This document shows positions 1 through 6,821 of a stretch of 64,000 bases of DNA, piece by piece; within the stretch, counting starts at the first letter, position 1; the number at the start of each line of letters is the position of its first letter. Source of the DNA: JAPOVO01 sp026708165 (GTDB lineage Bacteria > Chloroflexota > UBA11872 > VXNJ01); assembly GCA_965208775.1 (NCBI GenBank), contig OZ242360.1, positions 2,728,001 to 2,792,000 on the forward strand, in the 5' to 3' direction. The position numbers and the translations under genes were made by a program. The notes below the pieces were generated by a model that was given only the letters and a program-made list of their open reading frames with translations, had not been told where the DNA came from and did no database searches.

Positions 1-579
1 GCTTGGCAGTCCGAAGGCGGCATGTTCGCTGGCCCGTTCGAGGCCGATGAATTGTTCGTGGGAGGTAAGGAACGCAACAAGCACGTCGGTCAGTCGGTAA
101 GCGGCTGAACGCCGGACGTGGCACAGTCGGCAAAACGGCCGTCGCGGGCGTGAAGGATCGCCCTACGAACCGCATAGCGGCCAAACCCGTGGACGCCACG
201 GACGCTACAGGGATTTGTCGTAGAGCCAACAGAACCGACGGCAACCGTCTACACGGAAGGCGCTCGCGCGTACGATGGACTGCCAAAACTCCGCGAAGCC
301 GTACGACACAGCGTCGGAGAGTACGTGCGCGAGATGGCCCACACGAATGGGATTGAGTCCTTGTGGGCAATGTTCAAGCGTGGCTACGTCGGCACGTTCC
401 ACAAGCTGAGCGAGAAGCACTTGGACCGCTACGTAGCCGAATTCGCCGGTCGGCACAATCAGCGCCCGCTCGACACGATTGACCAAATGACCGCGATGGT
501 TCGCGGCATGGACGGCAAGCGGCTCCGCTACGTAGACCTCATAGGACCGCCGGAGAGGCGACAGCCCAAGATGTTGTAG
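1..579 (+). pseudogene. IS1595-family (ISXO2-like) transposase remnant, frameshifted and cut by the window edge
   Basis: Reading frame 1 from base 1 gives a segment containing EADELFVGGKERNKH, which fits the ISXO2-like DDE domain start, and stops at about 108. The next segment (GTVGKTAVAGVKDRP) continues in frame 3. From about 190 the frame returns to 1 and runs to the TAG at 579, with HTNGIESLWAMFKRGYVGTF and RHNQRPLDTIDQM, the usual C-terminal part of this transposase. Two compensating frameshifts therefore interrupt the gene, so it is probably inactive unless they are assembly errors. The N-terminal zinc-ribbon part lies outside the window. No terminal inverted repeat could be assigned. 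Confidence 0.8.
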
Positions 580-621
580 GCGGGCATTGCCACAACACCA
601 TATGCTGTAGCCCGGACGCAA

Positions 622-652
622 AACACGCTAGCCCGAATCGGGCTAGCGTGTT
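622..652 (+). terminator. Strong stem-loop terminator after the transposase remnant
   Basis: Two perfect 15-base arms (AACACGCTAGCCCGA and its complement) flank a single A and are followed by TTAATTTCTTT. The stem is GC-rich with a T-rich 3' flank, so an intrinsic terminator reading rightwards is likely. Because the structure is symmetrical it could act in both directions. It could also be the end structure of the insertion element. Confidence 0.6.
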
Positions 653-781
653 AATTTCTTTACAGAGGCGTCGCAAGCGCCTCTGAACATCTTGGCTTCA
701 TGCGAAGGAAACCACAACAGGCCGGATTTTATCGGCCCTCCGCGCGGAGCCGCAAGTCCGCACGAGCGGAGGGAGGACGTC

Positions 782-952
782 ATGAAAGACGCCTACGAAT
801 CTCAGGATCCAAAGGCCGAGGTCCCGAAAGTCGACCGTGACCAGAAGGATCCGGAAAAGACGATCCATGTGCCGGCGCACTGGCGACGACCGCCGCGTCG
901 GGGAGCGAAGGCGACACCACCGAAGCGATTCAGAGTTCGCCTGCACGGCTAA
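782..952 (+). CDS. Small charged hypothetical protein
   Basis: The ATG follows GGAGGGAGGACGTC, a strong ribosome binding site, which supports translation. The 56-residue product is very rich in Lys, Arg, Asp and Pro, with VPAHWRRPPRRG in the middle, and has no membrane segment. The name of the family is not known to me. The next gene follows closely on the same strand. The ORF is short, so chance cannot be excluded. Confidence 0.35.
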   Translation: MKDAYESQDPKAEVPKVDRDQKDPEKTIHVPAHWRRPPRRGAKATPPKRFRVRLHG

Positions 953-1028
953 GCGAGTTCGCCTACAAGAACGGGAGGTAACAACCATCTATTTCGACGA
1001 TGTAGCGTTCGCAAGGTTGCGAGAAACG

Positions 1029-1463
1029 ATGCGCCAGGTGGCCATTGCCCAAAAGGCTGCTGCGATACATTTTGAGCAAATACGTCGATTCCAGGAGCTG
1101 CATGCCGGTACGGTCAGAGAAGCCGTCGAGACCGTCTCAAGAGCGATAGATTCGAAGGGACTGTCGCTCACTCTTGAGCGACTCGGTAACGTTGCGACAC
1201 CAGTGAACAAGCAACTCATGAACGCGGAAGTAGCGAAGGCCTCGCAACAACTAGCCATCGCGGCGGCATCGAGGCAGCATGCCGCTCCAATTTGCTATGC
1301 GCCATCACCCGATCGCCAAAGGAGACTCGCCGATCTAGAACGCCGTATCGATCAGTTGGAACGAAAAGAGTCTGCGGCTCCAAATCGAGGTTCTAGCTCG
1401 CCCAGAGGCCCCGGGAAGCAACGGCGAATCGGATTTCTAGCAGACCGGAGCGAGGATGACTGA
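1029..1463 (+). CDS. Hypothetical coiled-coil protein
   Basis: The open frame reaches back to 837, but the part before about 966 is an arginine-rich string overlapping the previous small ORF. Protein-like sequence begins near IYFDDVAFARLRETM. There is a GGGAGG at about 972 but no ATG, GTG or TTG at the right distance. I give the first ATG (1029), and TTG at 1017 is an alternative. The product is largely helical, with a C-terminal heptad-like segment (RRLADLERRIDQLERKE) predicted to form a coiled coil and then a Pro/Gly/Arg tail. No known domain was recognised. It lies among other small accessory genes after the transposase remnant. Confidence 0.45.
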   Translation: MRQVAIAQKAAAIHFEQIRRFQELHAGTVREAVETVSRAIDSKGLSLTLERLGNVATPVNKQLMNAEVAKASQQLAIAAASRQHAAPICYAPSPDRQRRLADLERRIDQLERKESAAPNRGSSSPRGPGKQRRIGFLADRSEDD

Positions 1464-1501
1464 GTTCGGCCGTGCGCCTCTTGAGAAGCGGGACGGCAGT
1501 C

Positions 1502-1708
1502 ATGGGTGATAAAGAGGAAGAGCATGAGGGTGTGCGTTGGCGACCCAACGTCTTGTTGCTCATGCTCCTGGCCTACGGCTCGGTGATAGGCCTTTTCGTA
1601 GGGCTGGTGCTATCGGGGCTAGGGGCGATGGAAGCGTATAACCTAGTCAGCGTTCCGTTCGTGGCCTTGATCGGCGGGACGCTTGCGGTAGTCAAAGACC
1701 TGCTCTAG
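1502..1708 (+). CDS. Small two-helix membrane protein
   Basis: The 68-residue product starts with an acidic segment (MGDKEEEHEG). Two hydrophobic stretches follow, at about residues 15-37 (VLLLMLLAYGSVIGLFVGLV) and 44-63, separated by a short loop. It is probably an inner-membrane protein of unknown role. A GTG at 1472 in the same frame would add ten residues, but the ATG at 1502 fits better with the polar N terminus. It converges on the small-gene operon that comes from the other strand. Confidence 0.5.
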   Translation: MGDKEEEHEGVRWRPNVLLLMLLAYGSVIGLFVGLVLSGLGAMEAYNLVSVPFVALIGGTLAVVKDLL

Positions 1709-1774
1709 CCCCAACAGACCTTCACTACAAATGCAAGGGAACTATATACGTGTGTACCCCAAGGGGCGGGGAGG

Positions 1775-2011
1775 CTAGTCTTGGCTAAAGCATTTCGGGC
1801 ATTTGTAGAGATATCGTGCCTCAGCGCGGTTTGCGTAGGCGACAAGAAATCCGAAGGAGATATCGTTGTCACATTGCACCCTGACTCGCCGTCCATGGTC
1901 GCTGCTTTCGCAAACCGCTAAATGCAAACTGTCTTTGCTACTTGGAGCGATGGATTTAACGTAGCGCCCGGCTAGCCTAACTTTCACGCCTTCGTTTAGT
2001 TTGATTTCCAT
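1775..2011 (-). CDS. Small hypothetical protein with a C-terminal CPKC pair
   Basis: This is the last gene of a three-gene leftward operon. It starts 6 bases after the stop of its upstream neighbour and has GGGGGATAGGGGAG in front of the ATG. The 78-residue product looks like a small beta-rich protein and ends with YLYKCPKCFSQD. A single CxxC near the end could bind metal if it dimerises. I do not recognise a family. Confidence 0.45.
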   Translation of the reverse strand: MEIKLNEGVKVRLAGRYVKSIAPSSKDSLHLAVCESSDHGRRVRVQCDNDISFGFLVAYANRAEARYLYKCPKCFSQD

Positions 2012-2017
2012 ACTCCC

Positions 2018-2278
2018 CTATCCCCCCAGAACTTTGCGATGCTGAATGACGCGATTGAAAATTAGGTTACTCAAGCCGCTGGTCGCCATCATTAACTCAA
2101 GCATGTTCGTCTTGCGCTGATTAATTTCATCGTCCACGTTACTCCGCAAGGCTCCTTGAATCTGGTCGGGAAGAGGATCGGGCAGCTCTTTGATGATTTC
2201 CGGCAGCACAAGACAGACGGCATCAATGGCAGTTTCCAGATCGGCAATTCGTTCGTCAGCGTCATCGCTAGCGGCCAT
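2018..2278 (-). CDS. Small helical hypothetical protein
   Basis: Start chosen at ATG 2278 (MAASDDADERIADLE), preceded by GGGAGAAACCTA. The frame itself is open to 2350, but that extension is an arginine-rich string overlapping the upstream gene. The 86-residue product is acidic at the N terminus and helical throughout, without a membrane segment. It sits between two other small genes and is probably co-transcribed with them. Function unknown. Confidence 0.5.
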   Translation of the reverse strand: MAASDDADERIADLETAIDAVCLVLPEIIKELPDPLPDQIQGALRSNVDDEINQRKTNMLELMMATSGLSNLIFNRVIQHRKVLGG

Positions 2279-2321
2279 TAGGTTTCTCCCTTGCTCGATC
2301 CCAAGACGGAGCCGCCGTCGG

Positions 2322-2621
2322 TTACGGCGCGATCCCGTCAGACAAGCCATTGCGGACTAGATGGCTCTTAAGCTGATCCTTTTGGCTTAGACAGTCCTTT
2401 AGACAGTTAATGTCGTCAAGGACGGACTGTAGCTTGCCTAAGTCTTCCGCGTTGCGATTCGTAACCTTTAGAAACCGGGAATGCTCTAGGTCATCCAAAG
2501 TTTCCGCTACAAGTTCAAGCGCGTTTGTCGCCTGTCTTATCCTCTCGCACAGGTCTTTGATTTGACGCTCGTTCTTGCTGTAATCCTGCAACCAGCGGCC
2601 TACCTGGGCATCGTTCGGCAT
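2322..2621 (-). CDS. Small coiled-coil hypothetical protein, first gene of a leftward operon
   Basis: The ATG at 2621 follows AGGGAGGAAGCT, a good ribosome binding site. The 99-residue product is polar and helical, with long heptad-like stretches (RIRQATNALELVAETLDDLE and KLQSVLDDINCLKDCL). No domain was recognised. The gene order (coiled-coil protein, acidic helical protein, CxxC protein) suggests a functional unit. By eye this segment is more AT-rich than the metabolic genes later in the window, which would fit acquisition by transfer. Confidence 0.5.
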   Translation of the reverse strand: MPNDAQVGRWLQDYSKNERQIKDLCERIRQATNALELVAETLDDLEHSRFLKVTNRNAEDLGKLQSVLDDINCLKDCLSQKDQLKSHLVRNGLSDGIAP

Positions 2622-2770
2622 AGCTTCCTCCCTTACCCGACCTGTCGCCGCTTGTAGAATGTTTGAGACCGGAGCCGTTTTTGCGGTCCGACTCCGGTCT
2701 CAATAGCGGCAGTAGTCTTGCACACAAAAATGTACCGTCTCGTATACCGCCGTGCAAGGCAGGCGCGGGA

Positions 2771-3259
2771 CTAGCGATCCAAATAGTCCACAAAGCGCCA
2801 AGGCGGTCGGCGCGGCTTCCTGCCCAATTGCCTGCCAATCCAGTACCAAGCGCGTTCGGATAGGAGCCTGCGGTTGGCAAGCCAGTCCGTCGCACGTAGA
2901 AGCCGGGTCCGCCGGGTGGGGCGGGAGCGCAACGTAATCTTGACCAGTCTTCGCCGGGCGTCGTAGTCAACATCGTTGTTCACCTTGCGCACGAGCGGGA
3001 GCACACGGTCAATCTCGCATTCTACGAAGGCATTCTCGCGAGACTGTTCTGCATCACGAGCACGCTTGACGATCCGGTGCGCTGGGTTGAAGAATCCGCG
3101 AATCTCGTCAAACCAGTACACAGGAGCGATAAGCAGACAAGCGATCAGGACGTAGATCGTTGTGCGTGCCCAGAGAGGGACGAATTCCGTAGTCTCGCCA
3201 ATAAGCGCAGTGCCGACCTGGATCACGATGAGAATTCCAAAACCGACAGTCTTCCGCAT
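2771..3259 (-). CDS. Hypothetical membrane protein with a basic cytoplasmic tail
   Basis: The 162-residue product has two hydrophobic segments, at about residues 6-20 (GFGILIVIQVGTALIG) and 30-50 (TTIYVLIACLLIAPVYWF). A long soluble region rich in Arg follows (LRSRPTRRTRLLR). This suggests a bitopic or hairpin membrane anchor with a basic domain in the cytoplasm. It lies 149 bases upstream of the three-gene small-protein operon on the same strand and might belong to it. No family is recognised. Confidence 0.5.
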   Translation of the reverse strand: MRKTVGFGILIVIQVGTALIGETTEFVPLWARTTIYVLIACLLIAPVYWFDEIRGFFNPAHRIVKRARDAEQSRENAFVECEIDRVLPLVRKVNNDVDYDARRRLVKITLRSRPTRRTRLLRATDWLANRRLLSERAWYWIGRQLGRKPRRPPWRFVDYLDR

Positions 3260-3330
3260 CCGCGCATCGTAGCAGTAAGATTGGTCGGCATTGCCGACGC
3301 CGTTTCAGCGGTCACGGTGTACACAGGTAT

Positions 3331-3703
3331 CTAATTCCCTTTTTTGAGACGTAGGTCCCATTCCAATACCGGTATGAAGCTGATCACTTCGAGCAGCGCC
3401 GGCGTCTGCGCGAATCCCGTGCCGCGAGCCAGTTGTCCCCAATCGGCTTCGGTCTCTTCCGTCCTCGAAATCGTCGCGCCGATCAGCCATGTGAACGCCG
3501 CCCAACTCACCACTCCACGTATGTTGCCCAGGACGAGTACCCTCACCACGTCGACTTCCTCACCAGCCAGCATCTGGCCAACAAAGCTGGCAATCGTGAC
3601 GAGCACCACGACGATCAGCGCCTGTCCGGTAGCGCCCCGATCTCTCTAGCTCGTCATAGGTGTCTGCACTCAAGCGGGCGGCGCCCAGCATCCTGTCTAG
3701 CAT
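3331..3703 (-). pseudogene. Truncated, frameshifted Yip1-family membrane protein
   Basis: The start (MLDRMLGAARLSADTYDELE) is in one frame from ATG 3703. The continuation (VLVTIASFVGQMLAGEEVDV and DWGQLARGTGFAQTPALLEV) is in another, with the frameshift near 3620-3640. Both parts match the intact Yip1-family gene at 36979-37527, which has MIERMLGAARLSAVTY and GWGQLVRATGFAQIPGFLSV at the same places. The copy also stops early (PVLEWDLRLKKGN), so it lacks the last two membrane segments of its paralogue. It is a decayed duplicate. Confidence 0.75.
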
Positions 3704-3953
3704 TGAGTCTCTCCACGTAGGAATGCATGTGGCTGGCCGCGATCCGCTAAGTGACCTGTACCAGGTCCCGAATCCCCGGCTGTCTTTTTCCCGCCGGCGT
3801 CCCGAAGAACTTCGCCCCAAATGCTCCGGCGGTTGTTCGTTGAGCCACGAAACTGACTTTCCAGTTGGTACCAAAATGAGGGCAAGTCCGCATCCCGGTT
3901 TCCTACAGCCCTCCTGGCCCCATTCTCGGGGCCGCGGTCGTAGAGGCAGTGTA

Positions 3954-3983
3954 TTGTCGTTCTACGCCGTGCGGCGGTATACT
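3954..3983 (+). promoter_or_regulatory. Sigma-70-like promoter of the nuclease/DUF2283 pair
   Basis: TTGTCG at 3954 and TATACT at 3978 are separated by 18 bases. Transcription would start near 3990, leaving a short leader of about 14 bases before the ATG at 4004. Confidence 0.5.
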
Positions 3984-4003
3984 TTACGGAACGGTATCTG
4001 GTG

Positions 4004-4315
4004 ATGGAGACCGGTGTGCGGCGATTCACCGATGAGGATGGGGTCGAGGTTCGGCTCACCGACGAGCGGCTCAGGCACATCTTGCGAAGGCACCCTGAGA
4101 TGGCCTTCCAATTGCACCGATTCGCCGAGACCCTCGCCAGCCCGGACGCGGTAAGTCCCTCTAGGTCCAGCCCGGCGGTCCAACTCTACTACCGGCTCTA
4201 CCAGGATCTGCGAGGCAGGAATCGCTACATCTGCCTCGTGGTGAAGAGAGAGACAGGCTACTCCTTCATCCTTACCGCCTATCTCGACCGGAGAATCAAA
4301 GGAGAGCTGCCATGA
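4004..4315 (+). CDS. PBECR-like (barnase/EndoU/colicin/RelE-superfamily) nuclease, probable toxin
   Basis: The 103-residue protein has the layout of the small PBECR-type nucleases. A segment at about residues 18-33 (LTDERLRHILRRHPEM) carries the conserved His/Arg/His-Pro-Glu pattern. The body ends with strands typical of the RelE/barnase fold (RNRYICLVVKRETG, SFILTAYLDRRIK). Such proteins are usually RNases in toxin-antitoxin or phage systems, and the activity here is inferred. GTG 4001 is directly before the chosen ATG. Its stop overlaps the next start (ATGA), so the two are translationally coupled, as in many toxin-antitoxin pairs. Confidence 0.6.
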   Translation: METGVRRFTDEDGVEVRLTDERLRHILRRHPEMAFQLHRFAETLASPDAVSPSRSSPAVQLYYRLYQDLRGRNRYICLVVKRETGYSFILTAYLDRRIKGELP

Positions 4316-4737
4316 CGAGCAAAAAGGTCTATGTCTCCTATGACCATGAAGGTGACATGCTTGAGGTCCTGTGGGCGTTCCGGGAGGGATACTTCACCCC
4401 CACCGACGACCAGCGTGTGTTAAAGAGGCTTGATGACGACGGCGAGGTCATCGGGTTCCTGATTCACGAGATGAGCACTCTCAAGCAGCCCGATGCAGTC
4501 GAGTTCGAGTTGGCATCCGAGGTCCCCGCCGATGACGTCGCAAACGTGACCGTGCGAGAGGCAGCCACTCGACTGGGCATCTCGGAACGACGGGTTCGAC
4601 AGCTTGCTCAAGAAGGGCGGGTCCGGGGAGCGATGAAGACGGGAGCGGAGTGGCTAATTCCGACTCCGGTGGAGGTCAAACCTGGAAAGAGGGGCCCCGT
4701 TGGAATTGCTGGGCGCGCAGATGTCAAAGCGGAGTAG
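4312..4737 (+). CDS. DUF2283 domain fused to an excisionase/MerR-type helix-turn-helix; probable antitoxin
   Basis: Residues about 5-60 form a DUF2283 domain (KVYVSYDHEGDMLEVLWA, then LDDDGEVIGFLIHEM). Residues about 80-118 form a winged helix-turn-helix of the excisionase/MerR type (VREAATRLGISERRVRQLAQ, then a wing ending in EWLIP). DUF2283 proteins often accompany small toxins and are presumed antitoxins. The added DNA-binding domain would suit autoregulation of the promoter at 3954-3983. The start codon overlaps the stop of the nuclease-like gene. The pairing is inferred from context. Confidence 0.65.
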   Translation: MTSKKVYVSYDHEGDMLEVLWAFREGYFTPTDDQRVLKRLDDDGEVIGFLIHEMSTLKQPDAVEFELASEVPADDVANVTVREAATRLGISERRVRQLAQEGRVRGAMKTGAEWLIPTPVEVKPGKRGPVGIAGRADVKAE

Positions 4738-4903
4738 ACGCTCGACCCCGGGAGAGCGACGCATGAGGCCAAGTACCTCGGCGAGTTGTTTCCCGCGTCG
4801 ATCACGTCCGACCCGGAGGGAATGTCATTCCTTGAATTCTTCCAGACAGAAAAGGACACCGGTCAGGCAAAAGGGATCGTTGCTATAGACGTTGAGGTCT
4901 CAG

Positions 4904-5332
4904 GTGATCAAGAACGAGCGTCAATACAGGCTCACCAAAGCACAGGCCGCGCGATTTGCGAAGACTCTGAAGGGACTCGAACAAGGTCCCAGCGGAGTTG
5001 ACGTAGTGCATCCCCGGATCGTGCAAGCTCAGCAGGATGCGGTCAGTAGCCAGCTGGCGGATCTCGAGCGAGAGTTGCGCGAGTCTGAAACGTCAAAGGA
5101 GGGTGGATTCACGCCTGATGAGCTAAACGTCGTAGACGAGTTGGCAACGGTTCTGATCAAGGCGCGGATCGCTCGGGGATTGACTCAGAAGGAACTGGCG
5201 GAGCGGATCGGAGTCAAGGCACAGCAGATTCAGCGCTACGAGGCGACCGACTATAAAACTGCCAGCCTTGCTCGAATGAAAGAGGTCGCGAGCGTGCTGG
5301 GAGCGAGCAACCAAGAGGCCTCGACCGGATGA
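4904..5332 (+). CDS. XRE-family transcriptional regulator (HigA-like)
   Basis: Start chosen at GTG 4904, giving MIKNERQYRLTKAQ, the conserved N terminus of this regulator type; GAGG lies seven bases upstream. The N-terminal half is helical, with HPRIVQAQQDAVSSQLADLE. Residues about 80-133 are a Cro/C1-type helix-turn-helix (GLTQKELAERIGVKAQQIQR). Members are often antitoxins that bind their own promoter. No intact toxin gene lies next to it. The upstream stretch 4750-4900 is open in one frame (LFPASITSDPEGMSFLEFFQ) but has no clear start and may be a remnant partner. Confidence 0.7.
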   Translation: MIKNERQYRLTKAQAARFAKTLKGLEQGPSGVDVVHPRIVQAQQDAVSSQLADLERELRESETSKEGGFTPDELNVVDELATVLIKARIARGLTQKELAERIGVKAQQIQRYEATDYKTASLARMKEVASVLGASNQEASTG

Positions 5333-6138
5333 GGCGCACCGCCCGCTTGGTCGTTGGCTCTGCAAGGTTCGTGCCAGCAGCTAAGTCAGTGCTGCGAGCA
5401 GCTGGATCGGTCCCGGTAGGAAAATGAGCTCGTCGAGCGGAGATGGAGACCGGATAGCTGCGCCGGAGGGTTGTCGGCGGCGGTATAATGGGGCAGACGC
5501 TAGACGCAGATTTGAGCGAGGATTCGCAGAGTAGTCGGAGCGGCGAGAGGCCGTCCAGCTAGCGAAAAACGCGGGTCTGGGGACTAGCAACCATTACCAA
5601 ACGGTACCTTTGGTAGTCAAAAGGCCTTTGTGGTGAATGGTAGTCGGGATCGGACGAGATTCGGATCGGATCGAACGCCGTTCTGCCGGCAGGGGAGGCG
5701 CACGAGCGGCGTCTGGACCGGGCTAGGGGAGACGCGGACAATAACCGAACAGCTCACGAGAAAGCGCTTTGCGGCGCGTGTCTCGTCGAAACCGGCCGCA
5801 AATCGACTCATGCTCAATCAAGGTCCCCGGCTCGCCCTGCGGCGCGACGGGTGCGGACCGGGCGGCCGTCGGTTCGTTGTAGCCAGGACCGAAGACCTCG
5901 ACGCCGAGCGGCGGCGTTTCGATGTAAAGAGCCTGTTCTAGAACCTAGAACGGTCTTGTGGCGAGCAGTCGTCGGAGGCACGGAGCGGGCATCGGGAGGC
6001 GACCGGCTGGGCTCAAACCGCGAAGAACCTAAGTGGGGAAACTGGAACTAGGAGAACCGTGCCCGGAGTTGAAGCTTGAGACGTCCCGGGCGCAAGGACT
6101 AGGCGTCAGATGGCCAGGATTCTCAGCAGTGTGTAGCA
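5333..6138 (+). other. 800-base gap without a convincing gene
   Basis: Several open frames exist, but all are arginine-rich and look random. There are inverted repeats around 5582-5640: TACCAAA/TTTGGTA, and an imperfect ACCATTACCA/TGGTGAATGGT pair. There is a perfect GTTCTAG/CTAGAAC pair with a 3-base gap at about 5934-5950, and a TATAAT-like box at about 5483. These could be operators or decayed mobile DNA. No function is assigned. Confidence 0.35.
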
Positions 6139-6623
6139 GTAACTGGCAGCGATGCCCCTGCGGATATCTCGGGGACGCGCGCAGAGAGTGCACCTGCACG
6201 CAGTCGCAAATCACGCGCTATCGCAGGCGGATTTCCGGTCCGCTTCTGGATCGAATCGACGTGCATGTTGAGGTGCCGCGGGTGAAGTACGAAGAGATGG
6301 CGGGAGTTGCGACCGGGGAGCCGTCGGAGAGCATAGGACGGCGAGTCACGGAGGCGCGAGAGATCGGAGCCAAGCGGCTGACCGGGACGGGAAGACTCAT
6401 GAACGCGGAGATGAATGCGAAGGACGTGGACAGGTTCTGTGACACGGACCGGGATGCAGAGTCATTGCTGCGGCACGCACACGACCGGTTGCAGCTTTCG
6501 GGGCGTGGGTTTCACCGGGTGTTGAAGGTGTCGCGCACGATAGCGGACCTAGACGGGGCCGAGCGGATCGGAGTCTCGCATCTGGGCGAGGCTCTGCAAT
6601 ATCGCGCGCGGGCTGAAGACTGA
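6139..6623 (+). pseudogene. comM: comM (YifB, Mg-chelatase-like AAA ATPase) 3' fragment
   Basis: The sequence encodes only the C-terminal third of ComM: CPCGYLGDARRECTC, ITRYRRRISGPLLDRIDVHV, the LTGTGRLMNAEM region and the final helical domain (RGFHRVLKVSRTIADLDGAE, HLGEALQYR). The N-terminal Lon-protease-like domain and the Walker A and B motifs are missing. Just upstream, LAAM followed by a shift in frame indicates a small deletion in the normal LVAAMNPCPCGY motif. ComM is a helicase-like AAA protein that helps branch migration during natural transformation. This copy should be inactive. A second fragment with the same core lies at 20096-20273. Confidence 0.8.
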
Positions 6624-6624
6624 C

Positions 6625-6659
6625 AAAAAATCCCGCAATGCCGGGCTCGATCTTGCGGG
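6625..6659 (-). terminator. Intrinsic terminator of the cbiE-cobN operon
   Basis: Read on the minus strand, CCCGCAA (6659-6653) pairs with TTGCGGG (6638-6632) around a 14-base loop and is followed by ATTTTTTGTC. It lies about 160 bases after the cobN stop and also separates cobN from the converging comM remnant. Confidence 0.7.
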
Positions 6660-6821
6660 CGGATAGTCATCCTGTGTGCGCCAAGATCTGGCTTATGGAA
6701 CCCCGCCTGGTCTGGGACCACATCGACGGCGGTAGGGGCGGCTCGACCGGCATCGGCTACGAGCCGGGTCTCAGGTAACTCTTCCGCTGAGTTCGTTCGG
6801 TCTCTGCAACAGATATCCGAC

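Noticed and set aside
205..621. Long open frame on the minus strand over the transposase remnant
   Set aside because: It is the shadow of the transposase coding sequence on the other strand, and the product is not protein-like.
5630..5941. Open frame of 103 residues
   Set aside because: The product is arginine-rich and without conserved features, and there is no ribosome binding site.
5934..5950. GTTCTAG/CTAGAAC palindrome as a LexA (SOS) box
   Set aside because: The half-sites are in the opposite order to the GAAC-N4-GTTC consensus, and no SOS gene follows.
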